DNA of 64,000 nucleotides. Source: Aminobacter aganoensis. Lineage in GTDB: Bacteria; Pseudomonadota; Alphaproteobacteria; Rhizobiales; Rhizobiaceae. Every line of letters starts with the position of its first letter. Position 1 is the first letter of the stretch. The notes beneath the pieces are model-generated. The model made no database searches. It saw only the letters and a program-made list of their open reading frames with translations, and was not told where the DNA came from. The stretch is taken from the NCBI RefSeq assembly GCF_014206975.1, contig NZ_JACHOU010000018.1, forward strand, positions 1 to 64,000, in the 5' to 3' direction. Both the position numbers and the translations under genes were made by a program. Positions 52,485 to 60,842 of this stretch are shown in pieces.

Positions 52485-52589
52485 GGTCTCAAGGTCTTTT
52501 TTTGGGTTTTGTCTTGGTCTCTTCTCTGTCCAGGTCTCCCTCTGGGTCTCAGGTCTCAGGTCTCTGTCTCTATATATCGATAGGGTCTC
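52485..52589. repeat. GGTCTC cluster (eight direct repeats)
   Basis: GGTCTC occurs at 52485, 52516, 52533, 52545, 52552, 52559 and 52584, with GGTCTT at 52493. The pitch is irregular (7-31 bases). It lies in the intergenic region between the Rep-like and HTH genes and is pyrimidine-rich on the plus strand. Iteron-like origin or regulator binding is possible. Confidence 0.55.
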
Positions 52590-52609
52590 GGTACCGTATG
52601 GAGAGGGTT

Positions 52610-53095
52610 TCAAAGTCTCACCCTCTCGCTAACGAGGCGACTATTCGCCAACGAGGATGAATTGAACCTCGCGTCCATCGGATTGACCCTCGCCAAGCGG
52701 GAGTCGTCGGCAGCCTGGAATTCCGCTTCGACCTTCTCTCTTACGATGTCGCTCTCTATGTTTTCGACGATGCGCCGAGTGCCAACGGCGTGCTTGTCGT
52801 TCATCGGCGGATTGTGCCGGAACCATCTATCGACGTAAATTTCGGCGGTTAAGGCATCGAAGGTGACCAACTCGGCGGCTACGAGCATGTCTCGTGCCTC
52901 TACATATTTCGGGGTTAGCCAGCCGAGATCCGAGCAGGCGTAACCATCGGGTAGCCGGAAGCAACCAGCGCTGTTTTGGTGTTCGCAAGTGAGGAAGTAG
53001 AGATACAGAACCTGAGCGGTGCTGCACTCCAGCCCGGTGAATCTCCCCGACCGCCATACGGCCGGGGAAACTTTGGAGAACTCGCGCCTGCTCAT
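52610..53095 (-). CDS. Replication-initiation-like protein
   Basis: A 161-residue protein. REFSKVSPAVWRSGRFTGLE, then AQVLYLYFLTCEHQNSAGCF, then LPDGYACSDLGWLTPKYVEA. This is the winged-helix start of phage and plasmid replication proteins of the DnaD/replication-A type. Homologues usually carry a longer C-terminus with a DnaB-loading region; this one ends early (RLVSERVRL), so it may be truncated. It overlaps the PC4 gene by ATGA. Confidence 0.55.
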   Translation of the reverse strand: MSRREFSKVSPAVWRSGRFTGLECSTAQVLYLYFLTCEHQNSAGCFRLPDGYACSDLGWLTPKYVEARDMLVAAELVTFDALTAEIYVDRWFRHNPPMNDKHAVGTRRIVENIESDIVREKVEAEFQAADDSRLARVNPMDARFNSSSLANSRLVSERVRL

Positions 53096-53331
53096 TTCAG
53101 GTAGCCCTTGGCCTTGGCCGTCATCAGCGCGGAGGCGACGGCTTCCGCGAAGCTCTCCAAGCACTCAAGGCGCAGCGCCAGCCCTGCCTTGCCAGGGCGC
53201 TTGGTGCCGTCGTCCGCCTCGTAATAGACGCGAGTGTTGAACAGTCGTCGACCGTGCATCACGTCGAGTGAGATGCGGACTTCCTCTGTCCGGTTCTTCT
53301 CGACAATGGCAATGGGGATTGAATCGCTCAT
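53092..53331 (-). CDS. PC4/p15 domain protein (ssDNA-binding)
   Basis: A 79-residue protein: SIPIAIVEKNRTEEVRISLD, then GRRLFNTRVYYEADDGTKRP and LRLECLESFAEAVASALMTA. This is the PC4/Sub1 fold, which binds single-stranded DNA; small versions occur in rhizobial phages. It overlaps its neighbours by four bases each. Confidence 0.75.
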   Translation of the reverse strand: MSDSIPIAIVEKNRTEEVRISLDVMHGRRLFNTRVYYEADDGTKRPGKAGLALRLECLESFAEAVASALMTAKAKGYLK

Positions 53332-53627
53332 GCCGCTGCCCTCTCTTGGTCAATGACGGTGACCGTCGAGCGCAGGACATAGCGGGCGTGATTCCCCGGA
53401 AAGTCGCCTTTGTGCCCTTCGTGGATCGTCTCAACGTACACCCCGGCCTTTCGGAGCTTGTGCACGTATCCGCTCCATCTGGGCGCCGGCTGATCGATGG
53501 GAGTGCATCCCCTCTCTCCGGCCTCAATGAGGCGCAGCAAGCACCACGCATCACGACCAATGAACGTCATGGGCTGGCCGTCCGGCTCGATGCGGATTCG
53601 AACCGTGAGCTTCGCATCCTTCATCAT
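53328..53627 (-). CDS. Winged-helix domain protein
   Basis: A 99-residue protein. MKDAKLTVRIRIEPDGQPMT, then DAWCLLRLIEAGERGCTPID, PRWSGYVHKLRKAGVYVETI and GNHARYVLRSTVTVI are the usual winged-helix pattern of rhizobial phage early genes. A GGGAGG site precedes the ATG at 53627. It overlaps the PC4 gene. Confidence 0.65.
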   Translation of the reverse strand: MMKDAKLTVRIRIEPDGQPMTFIGRDAWCLLRLIEAGERGCTPIDQPAPRWSGYVHKLRKAGVYVETIHEGHKGDFPGNHARYVLRSTVTVIDQERAAA

Positions 53628-53827
53628 GCCAGCCTCCCGCCGATCTGTGCGAGTTCGCAAACTACGCGGGCAAGTGTGAGCGAGACGCGGAACCTGGCCG
53701 CTATGGCGGCGGCGGCGAATTCCGTTGCAGGAGCCGGGTGAATGCGGTAGTTCTGAGCCGTCACAGCTTTGGAAATACCGCCGCTCTCCGATGCCAGTCG
53801 GGGAGCGGTTTGCATTTGTACGTTCAT
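53624..53827 (-). CDS. Small hypothetical phage protein
   Basis: A 67-residue protein (ATEFAAAAIAARFRVSLTLA) with a predicted helical end. It overlaps the winged-helix gene by ATGA, and starts seven bases after the small HTH gene. Unknown. Confidence 0.5.
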   Translation of the reverse strand: MNVQMQTAPRLASESGGISKAVTAQNYRIHPAPATEFAAAAIAARFRVSLTLARVVCELAQIGGRLA

Positions 53828-53834
53828 GGCCGCC

Positions 53835-54008
53835 TCACTTCAAAACCGGGAGTGAGGACACATAGGCTTCAAGCTCAGACACAAGGACAAGCGTCCGCTT
53901 CCCATTCTTCCGAGGCGAGAGCTTGCCATCCTTGAAGAGCCTGTAGAGGCCTGAGCGGCTAATCCCGCTCATCTCGACAGCTTCTGGGATATCGACAGAG
54001 ATTTTCAT
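53835..54008 (-). CDS. Small HTH protein, AlpA/excisionase type
   Basis: A 57-residue protein: MKISVDIPEAVEMSGISRSG, then LYRLFKDGKLSPRKNGKRTL and a final helix (VSELEAYVSSL). This is the AlpA-type helix-turn-helix common at prophage early genes. A GGAGAAACC site lies before its start. It opens the replication-type operon. It could act as excisionase or an early activator. Confidence 0.75.
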   Translation of the reverse strand: MKISVDIPEAVEMSGISRSGLYRLFKDGKLSPRKNGKRTLVLVSELEAYVSSLPVLK

Positions 54009-54161
54009 GGGTGGTTTCTCCTGAAACCAGATTGGCTATCGGCCAATCACGCGACACGGCTGGATGCCATGACGTCCCCTATTGTTCACACGAATGCTTT
54101 GGTCTCTAGAAAGCAACCAGAAGAATGATTTGCGGTCGTGTTTGCTCACTTGGGGAGCAAA

Positions 54162-54983
54162 TCACCTTTCGGTTTGCTGCGTCACCTGCTCCCTTTTGCG
54201 CGTCTTAGCTTCCTGGCGGATGCGACGGAGCCGAGCGGCGACCGCGCCACTTGTCAGCTCTTTTTCACGGTAATCGGCCGGCGCGAGCTGCAATAGCAGT
54301 CGCAGAAAGTCGCTGAATCTCGTGGGCGCCTCCGTGAACGTGTCATAGGCCCCGAACGGCAAGCCAAAATCCCGCGCCCAATCGGTTACCCGGAGCAACA
54401 TCCGCTGTTGGGCAGTCCAACTGTTTGAGGTCATGCCCTCAGCCGCCCGCTTCTCTATCTCCGAAGATGCCCTGTTCGCGGCAACCCGGAGGGCTTGGGC
54501 GAGGTTTTGTAGGACCTCTCGCGTCAACCGAAAACCGAAAGCTACCTCTGGTGGCTGATAGTAGTCGTCGAAGCGCTCCCACTCTGCCGGCTCGTGCTCT
54601 GGACGAAGGATTACCAAGTCTCCCCGCTGCGGCCTGATAGGAATAGCCTCCCTTTCTAGGAGCTGGTCCACGATCGAATCGAAGACGTAGGATGCGTCTC
54701 CACTCGCTGGTGGCGCTCCATATGCCAACTCCCACAGAGCCACAGCGGCCTGTTCGAGCGGGGCAAGGTTGCCTGCAACATCGCGCCAGGTTTGCCGGGC
54801 CAATTCAGTCCGCCTGTCCGACAGGTAGTTGTCGGCAATTTGACTCAGTGCGGCCCGCGCTGCGTCTGGGATCGGCTGACCATAGATAGCCTCAAGCTGT
54901 GCATACCCGCCATCCTCATCCAAGGAATAGGTTGGGTCGGGTCCGCTAAAGCTCACCCATGGGAGAGGAGTTTTCGGAATCAC
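54162..54983 (-). CDS. Unknown cargo protein near integrase
   Basis: A 273-residue protein starting at GTG (54983) after GAGGTGC. It has an aromatic N-terminus (LPWVSFSGPDPTYSLDEDGG), a helical middle (LAPLEQAAVALWELAYGAPP) and a basic end (RLRRIRQEAKTRKREQVTQQ). I do not recognise it. Its position between integrase and the early operon is a usual one for accessory or defence cargo. Confidence 0.55.
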   Translation of the reverse strand: MIPKTPLPWVSFSGPDPTYSLDEDGGYAQLEAIYGQPIPDAARAALSQIADNYLSDRRTELARQTWRDVAGNLAPLEQAAVALWELAYGAPPASGDASYVFDSIVDQLLEREAIPIRPQRGDLVILRPEHEPAEWERFDDYYQPPEVAFGFRLTREVLQNLAQALRVAANRASSEIEKRAAEGMTSNSWTAQQRMLLRVTDWARDFGLPFGAYDTFTEAPTRFSDFLRLLLQLAPADYREKELTSGAVAARLRRIRQEAKTRKREQVTQQTER

Positions 54984-55011
54984 TCGCGCACCTCGCGAGC
55001 ACCTAATAGGG

Positions 55012-55071
55012 CCGCAGGGAAACCGGGAGGTGCTATCCCCGGCTTGTCGGATGGCCGTCCTATCCCTGCGG
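55012..55071. terminator. Inverted repeat after integrase
   Basis: CCGCAGGGA (55012-55020) and TCCCTGCGG (55063-55071) lie just beyond the integrase stop; the spacer holds smaller complementary arms. It may end integrase transcription; no clear T-run is present. Confidence 0.4.
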
Positions 55072-55077
55072 TTTCTC

Positions 55078-56421
55078 TTATCCGCGAAGCTGGCGCACGT
55101 TGTCCTCGGCTGGCGGCATCAATGGCACCACCGCGCCGGCAGACAGGGCGTCGAGTGCGTCGATAATTGCGGCTGAATAGTGCGATTCAATCATGGTCGT
55201 GCTGGTGTCATGCAACGCCGCAACCAACCGGACAGGGAGGCCGGTTCGAAGCTGCCGGACAATGGACGAATGGCGGAGGGCATAGGGAACGACATCAGCC
55301 GGGAGGCCCGCCGCCGTGGTGATTGCCAGCCATGGGCGGGTCAATTCCGTCGCGTTGAGCCACGGCCCCCGTGTATCTCTGATCCACTGCGGCCCCTGGC
55401 TGTCGGTTCCCTTGCTCTGCTTGTGTCTCCACCGTTCCAGCAGCGGCTCTTTCGCGCGCCGGCCTGCAACGGCTGGTCGCAACGTCTCCAGCACGTCATC
55501 GCCCACTCGTGTCGCAATGTGAGAGGCCTTTTTCGTGCCCCTGCCTTTGCGGCTGGTCGGGACCATCAAGCGGCTTTGCGCCAACTGCACGTCACCAACC
55601 ATCATGCGGCTGACTTGTGAAAAGCGGGCGCCAGTCGCCGCGAGCACGGCAACCATGCGCAGCAAATCACCGTCCCATCCGTCGCGGGCGTCAATCGTGG
55701 CTGTGGCTATGAGCATGCGGCGAATGTCGCCGTCAGGCAGTGCGGACTTGTCCCGTGCGGTGGGCGTTTCTGCGAACTTGGCCGCAAACCCATTCTTGAT
55801 GATGACGGCGAGTTCTGCCGGGAGCCTTGACCTGTATTTGACCGCAGCGGCATTCAACGCTGCCTTGAAGTCGTTGACGACACGGCGAACGGTAGTTTCC
55901 GCAAGGCCCTTAGGGAGAGCAGCGCGCCACCTGACCAGATCCAGTTCGGCCAGGGCGTGGAGAGCAATTTTCGCGACCGGGGCAGACAGGACATGCTTGG
56001 TGAGCCGTTGGCGCGCATCGCCCCGCCCGCGTTTGCCCGGCTGCTGCGCCTTTTCCCGCTCGTCGCGAGCCGAGGCATATTCTTCAACGGCGACTTTGAC
56101 GGTAGGGGCAGGGCCGTCAACCGATGCCAGTTCGTCAGCTCGGGCCAGTGAAACGATGCGCGCCGCCTCGGTCTTGGCCTGTTCATAGCTGAAGCAGTTG
56201 ACGCCATCGGCCAATAGCTTGCCGTCATCAGCTGTGCCGAATGTCTCCTGCCTATACTTCTGGTCACCCTGATACCAGCGCACAAGCCACTTACCGCCGC
56301 GCTTCTGCTTTCGGTAACCCAAGTGGACATCAGCATTGAGCCCGCGCCAGTGCGTTCCCTCGGGGAGCGACTTGCGGGCGTTCTCTGTCGACAGCGCCGC
56401 TTCGGTTAGGGTGCGAGGCAT
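55078..56421 (-). CDS. int: Tyrosine recombinase (phage integrase)
   Basis: A 447-residue enzyme. The N-terminal arm-type and SAM-like domains cover about 1-220. The catalytic part has AATGARFSQVSRMMVG (first Arg), PYALRHSSIVRQLRTG (His/Arg) and the nucleophile region LHDTSTTMIESHYSAA (Tyr near residue 417). It ends 163 bases from attR and reads toward the interior. It would catalyse integration at tRNA-Glu. Confidence 0.92.
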   Translation of the reverse strand: MPRTLTEAALSTENARKSLPEGTHWRGLNADVHLGYRKQKRGGKWLVRWYQGDQKYRQETFGTADDGKLLADGVNCFSYEQAKTEAARIVSLARADELASVDGPAPTVKVAVEEYASARDEREKAQQPGKRGRGDARQRLTKHVLSAPVAKIALHALAELDLVRWRAALPKGLAETTVRRVVNDFKAALNAAAVKYRSRLPAELAVIIKNGFAAKFAETPTARDKSALPDGDIRRMLIATATIDARDGWDGDLLRMVAVLAATGARFSQVSRMMVGDVQLAQSRLMVPTSRKGRGTKKASHIATRVGDDVLETLRPAVAGRRAKEPLLERWRHKQSKGTDSQGPQWIRDTRGPWLNATELTRPWLAITTAAGLPADVVPYALRHSSIVRQLRTGLPVRLVAALHDTSTTMIESHYSAAIIDALDALSAGAVVPLMPPAEDNVRQLRG

Positions 56422-56584
56422 GCTGGAAAACCTGTTTCGTCAAATATCTGTCAAATATATACCCGTGGACGGCTCGACACAATGCGGGACGGCGAGCCCG
56501 TCAAACATGAACGGGGGCGGAACAGAGAAACAACATAGGGGAACAGCGGGGGACGAATGCCGGAACGAGGGCTTGCATGCGATT

Positions 56585-56633
56585 GCCCTCTCACGGCGGG
56601 AACAGGGGTTCGATTCCCCTTGGGCGTACCAAC
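56585..56633. other. attR, 49-bp core
   Basis: Identical to attL at 34092-34140. It marks the right edge of the element and is the 3' half of a tRNA-Glu without its 5' part, so it is not a tRNA gene. Confidence 0.95.
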
Positions 56634-56816
56634 CTCTCCAAGCACCGTCAGCATTGGTCCGACGCGCAGCCTCGGCTGCCGATTCGCGACGGCACCTGTC
56701 AGGAGTGCATGTTTCAGCTGATCTCAATGGACGATGAAAATTGCCGCGCCGAGCCCAAATAATCGGGTTGGCGACGGTGCCGTACAGCGCGCATTCGAGG
56801 TTGCGTCGCGCCAGCC
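56634..56816. other. Gene-free chromosomal gap beyond attR
   Basis: 183 bases of ordinary GC without a supported ORF, between attR and the GFA gene. Confidence 0.5.
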
Positions 56817-57281
56817 TCAGGCCGGCGGGATCTCGACGTTGCGCGGCCGGTCCGGCTGTCCGGGTTCGAGCGGCGCCGGCTCGGTTGCGGTGTCGCGATC
56901 GTGGTCGAACTGCCGTGCCTGCGGCAGCGGGTGCAGCCAGTTCTCCCGACGGCCAACCCAGAGCTCGTACTCCGGCGCCAGATCGGTGGGCACGACGTCG
57001 AGGCTGCCGATCATGACCTCGGCCTCGCCGTCGTGGACCCAGGTCACGCGGCTGCCGCAGGTGACGCAGAAGCTCCGGTTGCCATATGTGCCTACCTGGC
57101 CGGTTTGTTCGTAGGCTGAAACGGGCCAGACCGCATAGGCGGAAAACGCCGAACCGCTGGTCTTGCGGCAGTCCGCGCAATGGCAAATTCCCACCCGCAG
57201 GGGCTGGCCGATGACGCGGAACGAAACGGCGCGACAATAGCAGCTGCCAAATCGAGGGGTTTCGTCGATACGGTCGTTCAT
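56817..57281 (-). CDS. GFA family protein, second copy
   Basis: A 154-residue zinc-fold protein: GSCYCRAVSFRV, ICHCADCRKTSGSAFSAYAV, and FCVTCGSRVTWVHDGEAEVM carry the three GFA cysteine pairs. The end is proline-rich. It is distinct from the copy at 2.0 kb (different spacing and a longer tail). Substrate unknown. Confidence 0.85.
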   Translation of the reverse strand: MNDRIDETPRFGSCYCRAVSFRVIGQPLRVGICHCADCRKTSGSAFSAYAVWPVSAYEQTGQVGTYGNRSFCVTCGSRVTWVHDGEAEVMIGSLDVVPTDLAPEYELWVGRRENWLHPLPQARQFDHDRDTATEPAPLEPGQPDRPRNVEIPPA

Positions 57282-57434
57282 GGCAGGGTTCCTTTCAGGT
57301 TCACCCGATACCTGTCGGCAAAAACGCGTCTGTGAAAAGACGGTTGCATCGGCAGTTCGATGCGCGGCATCGGGGCGGATGCAGACCTGCGGGCAGGGGC
57401 GGCTTTCCAGGCGTTCAGCGCCCCAGGCAAAATA

Positions 57435-58205
57435 CTACTTCACTTCCATCCACACCGGCGCGTGGTCGCTGGCCTCGTCGCGGCCGCGGACATCGCGGTC
57501 GATGCCGACCGAACGAAGGCGTCTTGCCATCGGCTTGCTGAGCAACAGGTGGTCGAGCCTGAGGCCGGCGTTGCGTTGCCACCGGTTCCGGCGGTAATCC
57601 CAGAAGGTGTAGACCGCTTCGTCCGGAAAGGCCTTGCGCACGGCGTCGGTCCAGCCCTGGTCGAGCAGGTGCTGGAAGGCGGCGCGGCTTGCCGGCTGGA
57701 CGAGCGCGTTGTCGTCGTAGGATCTGGAGGCGTAGACGTCGAGCGGGCCGGGGGCGACGTTGTAGTCGCCGGCGAGCACGACCGGCACGCCGGCGGCCAG
57801 CAAGGTCGCCGCATGCGCATTGAGCCGCTCGTGCCAGGAAAGCTTGTAGTCGAATTTGGGCCCGGGCTGCGGATTGCCGTTGGGGGCGTAGAGCGAGGCT
57901 ATGAGCACGCCGCCGACGGCGGCCTCGATGTAGCGGCTCTGCGTGTCGCCGGGATCGCCCGGCAGTTCCCAGCGGGTGACGACAGGTTCGGCAGCGCGGG
58001 CAAGGATGGCAACGCCGTTCCAAGTCGGCTGGCCACGCCACACGGCGCCATAACCGGCCGCTTCGATGGCCGCGCGCGGAAACTGGCTGTCGGCCGCCTT
58101 CAGTTCCTGAAGGCAGACGACGTCGGGGCTGGCCTCGTCCAGCCATGCCAGCAGGTTGTCGAGCCGGCGGTTGACGTTGTTGACGTTGAAGGTGGCGATC
58201 TTCAT
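57435..58205 (-). CDS. xthA: Exodeoxyribonuclease III (AP endonuclease)
   Basis: A 256-residue ExoIII/EEP fold enzyme. MKIATFNVNNVNRRLDNLLA, VVCLQELKAADSQFP (catalytic Glu), AGDYNVAPGPLDVY and SDHAPVWMEV are the family motifs. It repairs abasic sites in DNA. It stands with a DNA-repair island (Ku, LigD) on the same strand. Confidence 0.92.
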   Translation of the reverse strand: MKIATFNVNNVNRRLDNLLAWLDEASPDVVCLQELKAADSQFPRAAIEAAGYGAVWRGQPTWNGVAILARAAEPVVTRWELPGDPGDTQSRYIEAAVGGVLIASLYAPNGNPQPGPKFDYKLSWHERLNAHAATLLAAGVPVVLAGDYNVAPGPLDVYASRSYDDNALVQPASRAAFQHLLDQGWTDAVRKAFPDEAVYTFWDYRRNRWQRNAGLRLDHLLLSKPMARRLRSVGIDRDVRGRDEASDHAPVWMEVK

Positions 58206-58221
58206 CGCGCCGCCATGGACC

Positions 58222-58860
58222 TCAGGCCTCGAGCCGGGCCGTCCAGGCCGCGACGGTTTCGGCTGTCGTCTTCAGGTGATCGGCGGCCGAGAAGCCCGAG
58301 ATGCTCTTGCGCGGCTTGAGGTCGTGGTCGCCATCCTCGAGCCAGAGGATTTCGATGGCGTCGGACAGCCCATAGCTTGCCACCTCGTCGCGGGTGCCGA
58401 ATTCGTCGCGCGTGCCCTGGACGATTAGTGCCGGAGTCCGGAGGCCGGCGAGATGCGCTGTACGCAACTGCGTCGGCTTGGCCGGCGGGTGGAACGGATA
58501 GCCGAGGCACAGCAGACCGGCGATCCTGCCGGCATCGCGCATCTCGTCGGCGATCATGCTGGCGACGCGCCCGCCCATCGACTTGCCGCCGATGACCAGC
58601 TTTGCCCTGGCGCCGAGTTCGTCGATGGCGGTCCTGAATTCCGGATTGAGCGTTTCCGCGCGCGGCGGCGGCTTGGGGCTGCCGGTGCGCCGTGCCGCCA
58701 TGTAGCCGAACTCGAAGCGGGCGACACGCAGGCTGGCCGCGGCAAGGGCCGCGGCCGTTGCCGTCATCGAGGCCGAATCCATCGGCGCGCCGGCGCCGTG
58801 GGCGAGCAGGATGGTGACGGCTGCGTCCTCCGGACCGTCGAAGAGGAAATGCACCGCCAT
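58222..58860 (-). CDS. Alpha/beta hydrolase, KANL3/Tex30-like
   Basis: A 212-residue protein. LLAHGAGAPMDS (N-terminal strand and oxyanion loop), VIGGKSMGGRVASMIADE (nucleophile Ser near residue 94) and LEDGDHDLKPRK (catalytic His region) match the KANL3/Tex30 family of alpha/beta hydrolases. Substrate unknown. It lies directly after the BRCT-TPR gene, with no gap. Confidence 0.82.
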   Translation of the reverse strand: MAVHFLFDGPEDAAVTILLAHGAGAPMDSASMTATAAALAAASLRVARFEFGYMAARRTGSPKPPPRAETLNPEFRTAIDELGARAKLVIGGKSMGGRVASMIADEMRDAGRIAGLLCLGYPFHPPAKPTQLRTAHLAGLRTPALIVQGTRDEFGTRDEVASYGLSDAIEILWLEDGDHDLKPRKSISGFSAADHLKTTAETVAAWTARLEA

Positions 58861-59943
58861 CTAGCTTGCCGTCCGTTCCTTCAGCCGCAGGTCGGCATAC
58901 TGGATGCCCTTGGCCGCGGTCTTTGCCCACTCCGAGGTCTGGTCGAGCCTGAGATAGGCTTCCCACCAGCGCCGCGCCTCGGCGAGGTCGCCGGCCTCGT
59001 AAGCGAGGTTGGCGAGGTTGAACATGGCGTCGGCATAGGCGGGATCGAGCGCGATCGCCTTTTCGAGGTGGCGGCGCGCTGTGTGTGCCTTGCCTTCGCT
59101 GGCGAACAGGCCGGCAAGGTTGAACCAGGCTTCGACGAATTTTGGATCGAGCTTGATCGCCCGCATGTAGCCCTGGATCGCCTCGCTCCCAAGGCCGGCG
59201 GAGCGCAGGCAGTTGGCGCGGTTGAAGGCGGCGACACTGTCGCCGGGGTCGGCGGCAAGGCAGCGTGCATAGAGGGCGGCGGCCTCGCCGAAGCGCCCAT
59301 CTTCTTCAGCGTCTTCGGCCAGCGCGAACAGTTCCTCCAGTTCGGCGTCGCCGGCAGGGCCGAGCGGCAGCAGGCGTTGCCCGTCCAGTTCGGCCAGGTC
59401 GGCGCCGAGGCGGGCATAGATCGTGTCCTTGCCGCTGGCATGGAGCGACAGCGCGCTCAACTGCGCCACCGCGCCGGAACGGCGAACCGATCTCGCGATG
59501 GCGCTCCAGGTCGAGCCGCCGGCAAGCAGCGAGGCATATTTCCTGGCAAGGATGAGGTCGCGAAAGGCGTAGGGTTCGGCATCGCTCTCGAAGGCGTCGA
59601 AGAGCGACAGGAGCTCGAGGTCGCGCGGCGCCAGCTTCGCCTGGTCGAGCAGGGATTGTCGTGTCATGCCGGCGCCCTCGACCCGGTCGAGCAGGCCGAG
59701 CGCGCGCAGAAAGCCGTTTTCGCTGAGCACGGGGCGACCGGAAGCGGTGGCAGAATCGTACCGGGCGGCGAGCCTTGCTTCGTCGGATTTGTGCAGCAAA
59801 GTGCGCCCGAAGACGACGTGCGTGGTGCGCCGGGTTACGCCATGCTGCAGCTCGCCGCCCTGCCGCGCCACCTCGCGGACGGCGAGGCGGCGGGGGAAGG
59901 CTGCAAGCGCACCGATCAGTCCGTAGATACGGCCTTCGTTCAC
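58861..59943 (-). CDS. BRCT-TPR protein linked to Ku
   Basis: A 360-residue protein starting at GTG 59943, overlapping the ku stop by four bases. Residues about 1-85 (RIYGLIGALAAFPRRLAVRE; RRTTHVVFGRTLLHKSDEAR; LSENGFLRALGLLDRVEGA) form a BRCT-like fold; about 92-165 (DLILARKYASLLAGGSTWSA) has MerR-like character; about 195-345 is TPR repeats (ALYARCLAADPGDSVAAFNR; AWFNLAGLFASEGKAHTARR; AMFNLANLAYEAGDLAEARR). It is probably an adaptor in end joining, by context. Confidence 0.75.
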   Translation of the reverse strand: MNEGRIYGLIGALAAFPRRLAVREVARQGGELQHGVTRRTTHVVFGRTLLHKSDEARLAARYDSATASGRPVLSENGFLRALGLLDRVEGAGMTRQSLLDQAKLAPRDLELLSLFDAFESDAEPYAFRDLILARKYASLLAGGSTWSAIARSVRRSGAVAQLSALSLHASGKDTIYARLGADLAELDGQRLLPLGPAGDAELEELFALAEDAEEDGRFGEAAALYARCLAADPGDSVAAFNRANCLRSAGLGSEAIQGYMRAIKLDPKFVEAWFNLAGLFASEGKAHTARRHLEKAIALDPAYADAMFNLANLAYEAGDLAEARRWWEAYLRLDQTSEWAKTAAKGIQYADLRLKERTAS

Positions 59944-60812
59944 TTCTTGCCCTTGGCCTGCTTGCCGCCGGCGACGGCCGTCAGCTTGGCCGCCGGCTTC
60001 TCGGCCGGTTCGGCCTTGGTCTTGCTCCTGGCCGGCGGCTTGGCCTGGCCGAGGCTGGCTTTCAGCGCGTCCATCAGGTTGATGACGTTGCCGCGCTCGG
60101 GCGCGGCGGCGATGATCGGCTTGTGACCCTTGAGCTTCTCCTTGATCATGTTCATCAAGGCGATCTCGTAGCGGTCCTCGTAGTTCTTCGGATCGAAGGT
60201 CGTCAGCTTCTGCTTGATCAGGGCCTCGGCGAGTTCGAGCATCTCCGGGTCGGGCTTGCCCGCCGTGATGTTGCCGAAATACTCGGCCGTGCCGCGGACC
60301 TCGTTGGGATTGCGCAGCGTGCAGACGAACATGCCCTTGTCGCGCGCGCCGATGGTGACCACGCGCTCGCGGCTCGACAGCACCAGCCGGGCAATCGCCA
60401 GCTTGCCGGACTTGTGCAGCGCCTCGCGCAGCACGGCAAAGGTTTCCTCGGCCATCGCCCCGTCGGGGGCGAGATAATAGGGCGCGTCCTGGTAGATGAC
60501 GTCGACGGAATTCTCGTCGACGAAGGCCTCGATGTTCATCGTGTGGTTTGATTCGATCCTGACGCTGTCGAGGTCGGCTTCGTCGATGATGACGTATTTC
60601 TTGTCCTCGTATTCGTAGCCCTTGACCAGGTCGGCGCGGTCGACGAGGCCGAGCTCCGGATCGACCGGCTTCATGTTGATCCGGTTGTGGGTGTCCTTGT
60701 GCAACTGATTGAAGCTGATGCGGTCGCTCGAACTTGTCGCCGGGTAAAGCCGCACCGGGCAACTGACGAGGCTGAGCTTCAGATATCCCTTCCAACTTGC
60801 CCTGGGGGCCAT
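59940..60812 (-). CDS. ku: Non-homologous end-joining protein Ku
   Basis: A 290-residue protein. KGYLKLSLVSCPVRLYPATS at the N-terminus, KGYEYEDKKYVIIDEADLDS, and a Lys/Pro-rich C-terminal tail (AKPPARSKTKAEPAEKPAAK) identify bacterial Ku, which binds DNA ends as a homodimer and recruits LigD. Start ATG at 60812. It lies between the BRCT-TPR gene and LigD. Confidence 0.93.
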   Translation of the reverse strand: MAPRASWKGYLKLSLVSCPVRLYPATSSSDRISFNQLHKDTHNRINMKPVDPELGLVDRADLVKGYEYEDKKYVIIDEADLDSVRIESNHTMNIEAFVDENSVDVIYQDAPYYLAPDGAMAEETFAVLREALHKSGKLAIARLVLSSRERVVTIGARDKGMFVCTLRNPNEVRGTAEYFGNITAGKPDPEMLELAEALIKQKLTTFDPKNYEDRYEIALMNMIKEKLKGHKPIIAAAPERGNVINLMDALKASLGQAKPPARSKTKAEPAEKPAAKLTAVAGGKQAKGKK

Positions 60813-60842
60813 GCTTGTCTCCTACGCGAAACCATAAACAGA

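Larger units (their letters stand above)
34092..56633. mobile_element. Integrated element in tRNA-Glu, podovirus-like prophage remnant or satellite
   Basis: About 22.5 kb bounded by identical 49-bp repeats, with a tyrosine recombinase at the right end and excisionase/HTH-type genes near both ends. The content is a replication-type operon, virion/ejection-type proteins, repressor-like XRE genes and many small ORFs. No terminase, portal, capsid, head protease or tail-tube gene is seen. GC is lower and gene spacing is tighter than in the flanks (for example AT-rich stretches at 35.0-35.25 and 36.1-36.4 kb). Confidence 0.93.

Noticed and set aside
56585-56633. Second tRNA-Glu gene
   Set aside because: Only the 3' half is present; the acceptor 5' strand and D arm are missing. 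It is attR.
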